From Oxytricha trifallax (Eukaryota; Ciliophora; Spirotrichea; Sporadotrichida; Oxytrichidae), in NCBI GenBank assembly GCA_000711775.1, contig ARYC01000675.1, forward strand, positions 62,001-126,000: 64,000 bases of DNA, in the 5' to 3' direction. The position numbers were made by a program, and so were the translations under genes. Below are positions 47,395-60,843 of the stretch, one piece after another. How positions within the stretch are numbered: the first letter of the stretch is position 1; each line of letters begins with the position of its first letter. Below the pieces are notes generated by a model. The model did not search any database. It worked only from the letters and a program-made list of their open reading frames with translations, and was not told the origin of the DNA.

Positions 47395-49794
47395 ATGAGC
47401 AGGACTAAGATTTATCCAGAGAGTCCAAAGACTAACAGAGCGATTTTAGATAAAAAACCCACTCTTTAGGTAATTATTATTCACATCATCAAATTTATCT
47501 ATTTATTTATAAATTATAAATCCTGATAGTTGTTTGTATATAAATATATTATGTGTATCAAATCTATCGCACCAGAAGCTATTTAAACTAATTATAGTAA
47601 ACTAATGTAGAGAAATAAAAAGATGATAAGTAGAAAACTGAAAAGAAACTTCAATTTGGAAAGAACTATCTAGTCATGGAACCAGATGAATTAATCAAGG
47701 CAGGTAAACTCGAAATTACAATGTTTTTAACAGAATTTTTCTTATTTTTATAATTTATAAGGGGATGGAGACTAAAATTAGTAAAATTACTCAGATCGAA
47801 ACTGTTTGACGTGAGCATGATTATATTGATCATACTCTACACAATCCTGATCTTTTTATTTTTCGCAATCGTAGATAATTTTCTAAGCAGCGATGACGTG
47901 ACTATATTTTACATCATTGAACTGATTATTCTTGGAATATTTTGTCTGGAAATAGCTCTACATATCACAGGCTATGGAATGCTTTATTTGAAAGATAACT
48001 GGAATGTATTCGATATTTTCATTATCATGCTGAGTCTCATTTTCGTATTAAAAATTGACTTAACATATGATTGAAATTGACAAAATTCATGTTAAAATTT
48101 AAATGTATTCCTAGATATATTCGTCAACAACGCGGCTTTACAGGGCTTTTTGAAAATTCGTAGTGTTTTCAGGCTACTTAGAATCTTTTTACTTATAAGA
48201 AAATTGAATTCCTTAAGAGTGAAGAGAGATTTGCAAAAGCGTTAGCATTTAAGCATGGGTTATGATTTGCGCTCTCCTTTAGAAAGAGTGCTTGAGATTA
48301 TGAATAATTTAAGAGACTAAATCGACATTGAAGAAGTTAAAATATTGCAAGATTTAAGCTACTGCATTAAGATAATCTCGTCAAACCAGCTTTATGAGGC
48401 AAAATTAGATTACGATGATAGCACGGGAGATTCAAATAGCAAAACAGAGGTATAAATGTTGCTAAATACTTATTCAAAAGGCTTGTAAAATGAAAAAGTA
48501 AATGGTAAAAACATCAAACACAGAAATGATCAAATGAGCGTTGCTATTCATAACAGTAATCTAGGCATGACTGATTCCTCAATTGAAGATTAAAAGTACT
48601 AAATTTCAACTCTTTAAGTCGAAAATATGCTCAAATTAGATTCTTAAGTCCGAGCAGAATTAACTCAAGTTGACTCTATAGATTTCGACATTTTCTTTTT
48701 AAGAGAGAAAACTCTTGATAATGAATTGGTTACGATAACTTCATATTTACTGGCTAAAGAAGATCTGTTCTCAAATTTAAAAATTAATCTGGATACATTC
48801 CTAAACTTTATTGAGAAAATTCAAAAAGGGTACAAAGATGTGACTTATCATAATAAGACTCACGGAGCAGATCTTGCATAGGTAAGCAAATTCAGTAAAT
48901 TAAACTCATTTATAGACTTTCTATTACTATTCGACATCATGTGGGTTAAGAGAAAAAGTAAAAATGAGTAACTTAGACTTGATGTGCCTTTTAGTAGCCG
49001 GAGGCTGCCATGACCATGAGCATCCTGGTTTCAACAATGTTTACTTAGTTGAAACCAAGGACAACCTTGCACTAAGATATAATGGTAAATTTCAATCACT
49101 GAGGTTTTATATATTCAATTTATAGATGTGTCTGTGCTTGAAAATCATCATGTTGCTTCTTCTTTTATGGTCATGTAAGAAATAGGCTGCGACATTTTTG
49201 AGAATTTTTGTAAAGATGATTTCAAAAGAGCCAGAACTCTATAACATTCATACTTTATCAATCTAGTTTATAAGTGTTATATTTATTGGAAGTATTCTTG
49301 GCACTGATATGTCAAAGCACTTTGCTGAATTAGGGAAATTTAAAGCAAGACTCGCTTCACCAGACTTTGACCCAACTGGAAATGACAAAGATTTAGTAAT
49401 GTTTGAACTTTTCCACTTTGCTGATATATCAAACTCAGCCAAGCCTTGGGAACTCTGTTTAAAATGGACCGAGCTACTATTTATAGAATTTTTCCATTAA
49501 GGCGATCTCGAGAGAAATCGTGGTGTCCCTATCTCTTATTTGATGGACCGCACTGTAGTGAATATAGCGAAATCTTAAATAGGCTTCTTAGATGTGATAA
49601 TTATACCATCTTTCACTGCTGCGAGCTAAGTAGTCAACCTTGAATAAAACTTGTAAAATCTAGAATTGAATAAGACTACATGGCAGAGTAGGTTCGAGGA
49701 ATACGAAGATAGAATGAATCAAGAAAAATAAAACCTTATATAAAATAAAAATAATAACACAAAACTGCCATCCGTTAAGATCGCATTTTAATGA
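47395..49794 (+). CDS. Voltage-sensor domain fused to cyclic-nucleotide phosphodiesterase
   Basis: Start MSRTKIYPESPKTNRAILD at 47395. After a polar N-terminus, four transmembrane segments form a voltage-sensor: S1 LFDVSMIILIILYTILIFLF, S2 FYIIELIILGIFCLEIALHI, S3 NWNVFDIFIIMLSLIFVF, S4 LKIRSVFRLLRIFLLIRKL with basic residues every third position. No S5-pore-S6 follows. A linker (RSPLERVLEIMNNLRDQIDI) leads to a class I PDE HD domain: YHNKTHGADLAQTFYYYS, AGGCHDHEHPGFNN, SVLENHHVASSF, GTDMSKHF, HFADISNSAKPWELC, QGDLERNRGVPISYLMDR, SQIGFLDVIIIPSF. All metal-binding His/Asp and the substrate-purine Gln are present, so it should hydrolyse cAMP and/or cGMP. Introns near 48882-48915 and 49084-49124 and one or two IESs interrupt it. 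It ends at TGA 49792. Confidence 0.88.
48045..48109 (+). other. IES between S3 and S4 of the voltage sensor, pointer GTATT
   Basis: Direct repeat gtatt at 48045-48049 and 48105-48109, 60 bp apart. Removal takes out a TGA and joins ...MLSLIFVF to LDIFVNNAALQGFLKI, giving a normal S3-S4 spacing. A GT-AG intron ending at 48114 is an alternative but its phase leaves a truncated S3. Confidence 0.75.
49254..49286 (+). other. Short IES in PDE domain, pointer TTTAT
   Basis: The repeat tttat occurs at 49254-49258, 49267-49271 and 49282-49286. Removing either 13 or 28 bp restores the frame, joining RARTLQHSYFI to GSILGTDMSKHF. The 28 bp version gives the spacing usual in PDEs (RxxxVIxxVLATDM), so it is preferred. 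Confidence 0.6.
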
Positions 49795-50127
49795 ACAATG
49801 AATTAGTAAGAACCTCATTTAAATTTATAAAAATGTACCTTCAAATTCATAGTTATATGTACACCCAATATAAAACTTATACGCTTCCAAACTAATATAA
49901 AATCAAGACTTTTCAAATACACTTAAATCGTTATAATATTCTTATGTTCGGTCGACACAAAAGTTATCACTTACTATAATTTTTGATTTAAAAAAATAAA
50001 TTTCGCTATTCACAATACTTATCAAATAACCTCAAGTTGAAAACTCTTATAAAAATATGATTAAAATAATTTACTAAGATAAATATTAGTTTTAATATGT
50101 TGCTTTATGTAAGTTGTTCATAATCCT

Positions 50128-53100
50128 TCATTTTTAGCTTATTTTAGCATTCTGACTTTCATCCAGAAAATAGCTAGAGTCCTTGAACAATAATAGGTAA
50201 TCCAGTGTGTTATTGATATTAAGTTGTCATATACCAAGAATTGAAGCATTATTGATTAAATTCAATATTAATATGTTTCCAATTAAATCCTACTAATGTT
50301 TATTACAAAAACTATCTTATAATATAGCAAATATTCCAGAATAGAACCATGTCCACGATACTTTCCATCCAAAGGTAGATGAGAACTTAATTATGTACCA
50401 AGTGATTGCCGCATATATTGCCAAGGTAATCATGTATGCTATAATGAATCTCAACCTCATTTCTTTTCTCAGTTCAACTCTAAGTAAAAATGTTAAGGCG
50501 TATAATTATTGACTTACAGCATCTGCTCAAGATAGATCATAGTATAAGATTGCACAAGTCTCTAATCAGAGACTTTGAATATTCCTGCAAAAACGTACAT
50601 CAAAATTATTGTACCAAAAGGCGCTACAATAGAAATCCATAAATCATCTCCAGCTAAGCTTCTAGCGCTTTTGTCCTAAAAAAACAAAATAGATTAACAC
50701 CAGGATTTTAAAGAATTTTGAACTTACGAAGTCAGGCAAATCAAGTGGATCCTTAGTATTGTTATAAATAACAGCACACCAGAACCAATTCAAGAAGACA
50801 CAAGTAAATAGCAAAGTCCATCTTGCATGTCTTGGGGATAGTAAACTCGTGATATATAGAATGCTAGTTACATGATTTCCATGAATTAGCAAATTTTTCC
50901 AGTGATACCAATACATTTCCTTGGCTTTTTTCTCAATCTTCAAATATCGCTTTTACTCTTTGCTTCTCGTTTTCTCTCCCATATCGTCTTCTGAAGAACT
51001 GGTACCATGAATTTTAACAAAATCTTGAACCTCCTTCTCCTCTTCATATCTGCGAACCATTTGCTGCTCGAATAAATCATTGTCAATTCTGTTGAAATCC
51101 CCTTTAGTTCCATCTTCTGGACCTCCTCGCTCGGTTGACATATGATCCTCTTCGAAATCTCTTTCTTTTTAATTTTAAACGGGTTTGTTTTTCTTTCCTC
51201 CCTTGCTCTTGACTGGTAAAAATTCGGCTTCTTAAATCATGTCGTCGTCCTTGTTAAACTTTTTGTTGTTTAAAGTAGGCTTTTTAGGTTGCTTTTTACT
51301 AAGAGTTGGCTTTTTAAGCTGAGTAACTGGAGTACTTTCTTGGGGATAAAATTAATTCAATATATACTGATTACTATTAATGCATTTTTACTTTTTTTTT
51401 CTTATCATTTATGATAAAATAAGCTTTTTAAAAATAAAATAAAAAATTATAACCAATCCTATCCAATATTTATTAAACTAATTTCAAGAATTTATTAAAT
51501 AATTGACAATGGAACTCAAATTTAAATTTTGAACATTTTTATTTTATATACTGACAAAAAGTTTATTTCAAAAATCTATTTAATTTTATTTATTTTTTAC
51601 CCACATCCTCCCATTTACTTTCTTATTCGCCTTCAAGCAGAGCTTGTTTCCCTGCTTTATCTTACGGATTTTTACCTTTAATATCTTCTCCCTCCACTTT
51701 ATTTCTGATGAAGATAATGTTTCCATCAAAATCACGCTTAACTATAAGTCTTTTTTACTTGGGTTTCTACTGGAATCCTTTGAGCTCTAATCTTCTAATT
51801 CTTTCTTTAAGTTTTGTCATTACCTTGGGTTGAAGATATCTATCTGCAAGCACCATAAATATCTAGCCTACTGCAAAAGATACTGCTCCTGCAATCACAG
51901 CATACAAACCGAAAGAGTTTCTCCAGTATTGCATAGCGAAGAAATCTGAGTATATACCCACTTAAACTCCCTTTCCTGTTTGAGGGACTGTTTGTTAAAA
52001 CACGACTGCAAACCTTGACATATAAATAGTTGCAATTAAAAATAACAAACTAAAATTTTAATAAATTATATGCGTGCATCTACACACTGTGATGCTGACA
52101 TTTAGAGGTACATCTTCATCACAACTATAGCAAGGAATATTCTCGAAGATCTTTGATACAGAACAACTATTATCATTTATAAACTTATTTTGCTCAGTAT
52201 TCCATGTCATACATCTCATCAACTCGTCCTCATAAGCTTGACTCTTTTTATAAGGTTCCTTGATCATAATATAGCTGTTTACCAGAGTGACATTTATGTG
52301 ATTCATTTAAGAATCATAGAAAGTTAAGTCAGTCACGTTTGACTCCACAAAACCTCCAGGTTGCTCTTCAAATATAAATGGATTTGCTGTGTATTTCAGT
52401 GCTTTCAAACTCACTTCGTGTTTATCAGAGGCTTGACCTTAAGAACTGTCAAATACACTATCAGGCAGTTGCCAATAGAGATCCTTTTCTCTGATGAACA
52501 TAGTTTAATCTTTATATTCACCTGCATATTAAGCATAGGCTGCTATATCGAAAGATTTGGTTTGATAAGTGAATTTCTTATTCCCTGGATTAAGAGTGGG
52601 AATAAACTTCTCTATAAAATGATTTAATTGATAATCTATTCTTCTAGCCCAGTCTTTATAGATATTGCCATCATCTACTTTTACAGAAGCAGCTTCTTAT
52701 TACAAATTTCTTCCAAACTTTATCTTGTTTTTTATTCCACCAATTAGGTAAGTCTAAAATTCTGCACTCTAAGATTCTTAAAGATCTCTATGTAGCATTT
52801 CTACTTCTTAATTTCCATTAAGTTACCTAGTTTGAGACACTTAATATTGAGCATCAAGTGAAAGGCCATTTGCTAATGCTTAGCCTTCTGGATAAGCCCT
52901 TCTAACAGCTGATGAATGATACATTTTTTGAATCACTGCATTTAGAGCATCCAGGTAGATCTGTCTGACATTTTGTGAGACAGGAAAATGTGCATAAATA
53001 GGAGCATTTCCTATTTTCTCAATTGTTTTAACAATCTTTTCAAAATAATCATCTGAAACTAGATCTGGGTCTTTAAGGATTCCTCTTAATGAAGATCCAA

Positions 53101-56100
53101 CTATTTCCACATCATATAAATATAAATAAACTTCATTATAATTTAACTTAATTCAATCAATGAATTAATCATTAGGCTTTATCTCGTACTTTGCCATTAT
53201 ATCGGTATAAATATTTTAAACCATATCATTTGCTATGTTTTAAAGATCAAAAAATTAAGAGTCAGTAAATTAACAGAATGTACCTGAGAAGCCCAGTTTA
53301 CATATACATCTTTGGTTTCCATATTAAATATAATTAATCTATCTTTTAAAAGGATAAATTAGGCTAATATTTATGTATAAAATTTAATATTAAGAAGTGC
53401 ATCTTCCATTATAACTGCAGTGATAATCAAGTGTGCAAAGCCCAGGGGAGCTAGATGTTCTCTTTGGTGAGCTCATTGATTGATACATCATATTCGCTGC
53501 ATATATCACGTTTGTCATGTTTTTTTAAAAGCTCAATTGTTGCATTGATAAAATATATACTATAGGTTGGCTTGAAATTAAAATGCATGAGTAAAATATT
53601 ATTTTAAATCTTCGATAATTGCAAATGGGATGTTACCAAATTGAAATCTGTAAGGTAACTTGGAGTGTTAGTTATATTATAGAATTTTTGACATTAAACT
53701 GAAATTGCCTCATGATCATCTGTACATTGAACACATATTTAAATTGTCTTTTAACTTGTATCTGTTGGGTCACTAAGCATAATTGGTATTCTGTAATAAA
53801 AATCAGTTAGGAAAGTGTTCTATGTAAACATATTAATACTTAATAAAAATTTTATCAATCAAAATCAATTCAGAAAAATATTGCTATCTTAAAAGTATAA
53901 TTTACTATTTAAGAAAGTGTTATCAGTAATAGTGTAGTATACTCCAGCAACTAGCATGTAAAGTTTAAATCTTAATGGATCCTCCCCATGTGCTAATGTA
54001 TCATCCCAACCGGTAAGTGTCATTCTATAAATAGAGTTTACTGCTGTGCCTCCACCATAGCCAGCATTATTCACAACTTATATTATGCTGATACCTGGCA
54101 CAGGTGGCTGATTTTGATAAAATTCATAGACATCGTAAGCTATTTCACCCAGAGAATTTTACACTGTTACTTTCACCTTAACAACTTAATCGGAGGACAT
54201 GTAGTTAAAAGCTGTCATTTTCAATTTTACAACTGCTTCACGATTCAATAAGTCACCTGCAGGTGTGCTACTAAAGAATCTAATATTATTTAAAGCATAT
54301 ATTGATGAAAATAAGATCTTCAGTATTTTACACTGAAAAAGAACTTTAATCTCAATAAAATTTATAAGATTGTAACCTCGTCACTAGAAGGCTCGGGTTC
54401 TATTTACTCCCAGAGAATAGATAAGATTTGACCACCTCCATCATTATCGATTGCTGCCTTGAGATAAGTCTGTACATCTTTTGGAATTTTAGTTTTATAA
54501 CCTAAGCTCTAAATTTTCACACTCAAGTTAATAAATATACTTTAAGGATTTAATTGTAGTAATCTGAAGTAATTATGTTTTAAACTAGTTCAAATTTAAA
54601 GAGTTCATTAAAAATTTAAGTATTGAGTATAACTGATCTAATCACATTAATAGGATGTGAAATTGTTTTGATGATGTGGAGTTGGGCATTCTTACAGGCA
54701 TATACCATTAAACAGGTACTTTATTGGCTCACAAGTGATGCAACTAGCGATAAAATTACTCTCACATGTCTAGCAGTCATTTAGATTAAACAGATTTAAA
54801 AGATAGTAACATTGAGTTTCAAAAATACTCAATTGTTGCATTCCATACATTCTTTAGTTTGTGGGTCAGGGTAGTAACCTAGTGGGCACTTGCTTACACA
54901 TTCATGAGTAGTAAATTGCTGTCTTTGATAAATCAGGGTATCATATAGGAAGTAGGGATATGAGTATATATTTTATAAAAGGAATCAAGATTTGAAATCA
55001 AAAATTATAAAACAAAATAATTAGGATTCGTGCTTGGACATTAAGAATAACAAGCTCCATAGAAAAGCTTTTAAGTTTAGTCAGAACAGACTAAGCAATC
55101 GTTGCTAGTTGTGCCATTACAAAAAATTAGTGATTTAACTCCTTTAAAAAATTTTGACTTTACCTCATGTAAATATTTATTACAAAACATACATGATGAA
55201 TCACAACCAATAAGTCCTAATTGAACTCCTTTTTGCCATTCACTGCGGACATGCGTGAACTAACCATTTTAATCCTAAATTCCACGAATTACTTCTATAT
55301 CTGCTATTAATGTGCCTACGTTACATTCAAATGTTTTTAATTATTTTATCAAGTGTATATACAATCATATTATTTTGAATCATTGGATAGTAAAATTTGT
55401 ATTATAGAATGAAAGAATGTACTTATATCATTTAATTTTAAGATTGTCTCAGTTCTAAATTCTTGACGGAGAAACTAGTTTGGGTTATGTCCTGAAGTTG
55501 TACAGTAGCAACGGGTGGGTTGCTCACACAATAGGTATTAAGTGTATTAATCACAGTCTAAAAAAAAATTTAATTGGTTTTTCTTCTCATAAAACCCTAA
55601 AATATTAGATTAGAACTTTTTATTTAATTTACTTTAATTCTTTATAAAGATAAAAATAATGAGTAAGAGCTACATTAATGGCTTTAGTTGTGAATATGGC
55701 AGTAGTTAAACTGCCTGTCTATGCCTTAGATCTGATTGATTTACTTTTCAAGTCGACACCTGTAATAGTGAAAGTTGTGAATTTTTAAATATATTAACAA
55801 AACCAATAAAGAATAGTGAATCATTTTATATAGAAAGTTTTGCCATTGATCATTTGAGTACTACTTATAACGTTGAAACTTCTGCAGAAGAAAAGATGAT
55901 CATAAACTGTAGTCTGGCCTACATCTAATGTTTTGTCATTGAACCAGTAATAGCGAGTGAGCGGGGATGTAGTTCTAGAAGAGAAGGATTCTGGGAAGAA
56001 TGATAAATAATAAATTTCACCACCTTTCAATATAAAATTATTTGTGATATAAATTTTCAAGATGTAAGGGAATTCTAATTTAAGACAATTGAGAGAGAAA

Positions 56101-59100
56101 AATCCTAATGCACATTTATTATTTATTCTTACTTTCATCTTGTTAAGTTATTGAGACAGAATGATGCTACAAGATCCACTACCACTGCAAATCAAATCTC
56201 CTTATTAAAATGGATTAGGAGTAATTGTGTCATCTAAATTGAAATTATACCAAAGTATTTCGCTTGTCCTCACTATCTTTCCATCTGCCTGAATCGCACC
56301 TCTATAGATAGCTATTTTACCAGGAACATTCAAATTAGTCTTTTGTAGTGATGGATAAACTGCTTAACTTTTAAATTGGAATTTGATTGTGTTGTCTGTT
56401 TCATAGAGCTCTGTTGAGCCATAGGTGGGGTAGAAGGATATTGGCATAAAATATCACAAGAATTCTTAAAAATAAATAAGTTATAGATTTATTGGCTCAG
56501 GACATTTGCCATTTGTCGCAACATTTGTATACTCCTTGACTTGAAGTTGATAAGAGTTTCCAGTGCTCAATTTCTTAATTCTTGACCAAGCTTATGGGGC
56601 ATCTCTGGCAGCTGACAAATAACACATGTGTAGCTCATCCATAGTGTAGTTTGCAATACCATAAATACCTGAGGTATATCCAAACCATATACTTGGCCAG
56701 TTGTAGTTTACACGAGTGTACTATTGACCTATGAAGTTAGATGGATTGCAATCTGTAATGACTGGACCTTTCCAGGAAAATAATACAACATTTTATTATC
56801 AACATTATATTTAATTGGAATAAAGATATTAAAATGCAAGCTTATCACCCTCTGAAAAAGCTCCTTAAAGATCGAACCTTGCTAAATCTTCATTCATACT
56901 CACTTAAGTTACGGCGTTTGAGGCGATTTATGGTACTCCTACTATTCTAAATCTCATGCCGTGAATTTGCTCATAATAAAAATAATCACTCTACCATATT
57001 GAGTTTTCATAAATTTTTTCCTCTATTTTCTTATTAAATATAAATATATTCTTGTCATAATAGGAATCTCCGAGTTCCTGTACATAAGTATTCTGCCAGC
57101 ATAAGTTGAAATCACCAGCTTAAGTAAAGTTTTTAATTATGTGCTGCCCATACGTTGGTTTATTATTTCTTTACATTTCATAATCATTGTAATATGGCTT
57201 GGAACAATCTATTGAGAACTTAATAAACGAACATAATCACGTATTTCGATTTTGACGAGTCAATACCAAATACTTAATATTTTAAAAGTTTAACGTCACC
57301 ATAACTTTAATCGCCACCTTATGAATTCCAAGTTCTTAAAACACTATCAGCCATAAAAGCATCACTATTTGAGGGGTCAACTGTTTTTGGCTTATTGATC
57401 AAATATTACTAGAACATATTGAAAGCGACTCCATTAGCAGCAATATAGTAGCAAACTTAATAGTGCTTTCCATCAATTAAGTTAACTGGACTCATTGTTA
57501 GATCTGGGACTATCCAATTATTTATGAAGTTAGTTTGATATGTCATATATGCTACTGCGTTAGAGAAGATGCATTTCTTGTTATCAGGTACAAACCAAAC
57601 TTAATCTCCATTGGCTTTGGTCAGAGTAGGAGAATCAGGCAGGTTGAAGGTTGGAAGAGAGGTTAGCCTTTTTCCGTCAATAACGTAAGGTTAGGTGTTT
57701 TTGTATAGAGGAGTTTTACAGATTGCAACATCGTGAAAGATACATAAACTTAATGATGCTGACTGATCATATACAAAGTAAGGGTAATCAGGGTTAGTCT
57801 AGCGGAAATAAGATATTGAATTTTCGTATTGACTGTAATCTTTTATGACATAGTAGTTATCAGAAGTTGAGTAAGTCTCAGTAAATTTCCAATAGGCAAC
57901 TAAATTAGGGTCATCATAAGAGTAGTATCTGTACATTCTCAGCTGTTCGTCTTAAATCTGTGATATTCCGTGATATTTAGTAAAGAACTTAAACTCTTTC
58001 ATATATCCTGTGAAACTTTGAGGACTAGAATCTGAAAACCCTCCAATGTATATTGTATTTGAAAAACTTGGATACTATTAAACCACAGCGGAATTGGCAT
58101 ATCCTCCGCTCTGAATTAGTCCCATGTTTGTATTTGCTATTGCTAGCTATTACTCATACTTCATAATATTAGCACTTAAATATTCTCTTTGAGAAACTAC
58201 TATGTAATTCCAAGAATTAAGAGTCACCTTTTGCTTCGCATCATTAGTGTAAGTTGGCTCGACAACACTTGTGACCGCCGATCCAGTTTTAAAAGCAAAA
58301 AACACTCTACTTGTAGCACTCATTGCTTTTACTTATATGCGGTTATATGCATTTACAAAAAATGAATTTGCTCCTAGTGCTATTGGACGGACCCAAAAAC
58401 CTATTGTAAATTCTTTTGGAACTTGTGATATAAAATTATAATTCATTAAACCTTTAACTTATCAATAATATGTCTGGTTAGCCTTAAACAGCAAGCCCTT
58501 TTCCTGTTTAAGAAAATCTTAAATGATACAAAACTACTATTTTTTAAAATTTATTTGTATTTCTATAGTTATAAGCTGATTAGCCACAATCTGTTTATGA
58601 AGATGAATCATATTGAGATCTTTCTTATGCATTTGTTGCACTGTCATACTGGATACTTGGGAAAGAATTTCCTGGACATTTAATGATAATTTTTATATGT
58701 ATGTATTGAATACTTTTTCTAATTTTTAATATTTTTTATTTTTGATTGTGGATAGCAAATATGATTGCTTTTTCCAGCTAAATTAAGTGTGCATCTTTAA
58801 ACACAAAATCCATTGCTATCTACTAATTGAGATGCGCACTAACATTTTCCGAAATTGGGTACTCTGTTGTAAATAGGTAATTTAAAATCTAAAAAAATAT
58901 ATATATTTATTGTAATATAAAAAGGTCCACACACATTGTCTGTGCAGCAAGATGAACATTAGTCAGAGCTTGGGCCAACGCAGTTCATACATGAATAATG
59001 ACATCTTTTGCAGTATTTCAATGAAACACCTTACTCATCATAAACTTAATATGAAAACTATGGGCAATCGTTTGCGTAACAAATATTTTCGAACATAAAA

Positions 59101-60639
59101 TACCCAGTTTTGCATTATATACAGATTGAGGAATCTTATGGACTACATTTTTGGCATGTTGTTCCGCACCCTAAATTTTAGGCGAAGAATAAAGTTTAGT
59201 CAGATAAATAAGTAATCATGAAGCCACCATTTGAATCTATCTTATCGTTAGTACGTGGTGCCATAAAGACAAAAATTTATTATGTATCTGCTGTTCTGGG
59301 GACGAATAGTTTCATTGGATAAGGAGAAACAGTTTGATTAAAAGCGAAACCTTCAATATCAATTATCTAATCATTGTAATTCATCCAAATAATGGCTAGA
59401 TTGCTTTGTTAAAATTTAGTTCCCCACATCTTATCGTTATCTCTATGTGGTAATAACATATCGTTCATTTAAGCTAGTATGTAAATTCCAGAGAAAGTCA
59501 TTTCAAGTTCAAGAATTTTATCATCTTTTGGAGAGCCAAATATCTTTTGACTTTCTACGAATCCATTTGAAGATCTCAATCTATAGTAGTAGATATCTGT
59601 TTAACTAGTATTTGTTGAATACTCTCCAGAGAATGAGTTCAAGAACACATATAAGTAGTTACCATTGTTTCTCATTCTACCGAATGCATCTGTGTAATTT
59701 TCATTGCCAAGAAGAGTTGTCCATTCTCTCACTCCATGTGTCCAGGAGTAGCCGTGAATAGCAACATTAGCATTAAGTTTAAAGTAGTAATCAATTAAAA
59801 TTAATTACTAATTTCCTTATTAATTGTCTTGTCCAGGAGGATCTCCGGGTTTATACACAGTTCTATTAAAGTAAACCTGCTTATTTATTTCGACAGCTAA
59901 GTAAATCATTTTATTATCTAAATCAACTTTTACTCCTCTTGAAGCTTCCATGACATTTGGATTTTCTGATATGATAAAATACTCTGTAAAGTTATACTTC
60001 GTGCTAAATTTAGCTAGATAGTAACTACTAATCTGATTTGTGTGGAAATAAGTACCAGCTATACCAATTGTGTAAGTATTTACTTCCTTGAATTTTCCTT
60101 GGTACTAACAATCCACAAAAACTGTGCCCTTTAAAATGGTTGCCGAATCGTCTTTATCAACTACTTTATAGTCTTTCACGTATTGAGTATTTGAAGCGGT
60201 ATCATTGTATATTCTCATTATTCTAAGTTCATTGGAGTTTAAGTCTAAACCTATTAAGTAATCCAAGAGCCCATCCCTTGTACACAACCCATATACCTTT
60301 TAGCCATACAGTTGAATGTTGTTCCAAATCTAAAAATAGCTGCATGTTAATAAATGGTGACTTATTAAAATCCAAAAATTAGAGAAAAATAAATTGAATC
60401 TATTAGATATTTATTTAATTATCTTACAGGTTCAGGGATTCCAGTAGCATGTGGTATCTTGATAAATTGGTAAGTGCTTACACTTTTCTCAGCTATAAAA
60501 AGAATAAAAGTATTCAAAAGAGCTTACATCTTTTTGAGAAATAATAAGTATTGTCGCTGTCTGATTAAATTAATTATCCTTGCTCTAAATATCCAACATC
60601 AAAATAAGCATGTAAATCTTTGTAAGCATCATTCAACAT
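50128..60639 (-). CDS. Giant cysteine-rich REJ-GPS polycystin-1-like receptor
   Basis: About 10 kb on the minus strand reads in many exons and MDSs as one giant membrane protein. N-terminal half (60.6-56 kb): beta-rich ectodomain, for example LLDYLIGLDLNSNELRIMRI and GVKVDLDNKMIYLAVEIN. Cysteine-rich growth-factor-receptor-like repeats are near 59 and 54.8 kb (HECVSKCPLGYYPDPQTKEC). A REJ-like module is at 54 kb (GWDDTLAHGEDPLRF). A GAIN/GPS region is at 52.1 kb (MRCMTWNTEQNKF ... ITVCRCTHI). Then a first transmembrane helix (FGLYAVIAGAVSFAVGQI), a basic cytosolic loop, and further helices HARWTLLFTCVFLNWFWCAV, WISIVAPFGTIILMYVFAGI, FIIAYMITLAIYAAITWYII, VSWTWFYSGIFAILQD. GT-AG introns (for example at 50694-50746) and IESs interrupt it. 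It resembles polycystin-1-type receptors of ciliates, without an obvious PLAT domain. The start at 60639 is provisional; the true N-terminus may lie elsewhere. Confidence 0.7.
50210..50256 (-). other. IES near the receptor C-terminus, pointer TTATTGAT
   Basis: Perfect 8 bp direct repeat ttattgat at 50210-50217 and 50249-50256, 39 bp apart. The interval carries an in-frame TGA. Excision joins ...IGNILILNLINN to TLDYLLLFKDSSYFLDES and extends the protein to TGA 50128-50130. Confidence 0.8.
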
Positions 60640-60843
60640 AATTTCATCATTAAAATAAAAATACCATAAATATAATTTTACACATTGATAATATGAAAAT
60701 GTTCTTACAAAAAATCTTTGCTAATTTTGCTTTTTTGTATTTCCTTCTTTTAAGTTTAATAATAATGTGTATAAAGAGAAAAGAAAAAGATAATTTTTTT
60801 GTGAAGTGAAACCTAATTAAAATTTCTTTTTTAACAATAATAT

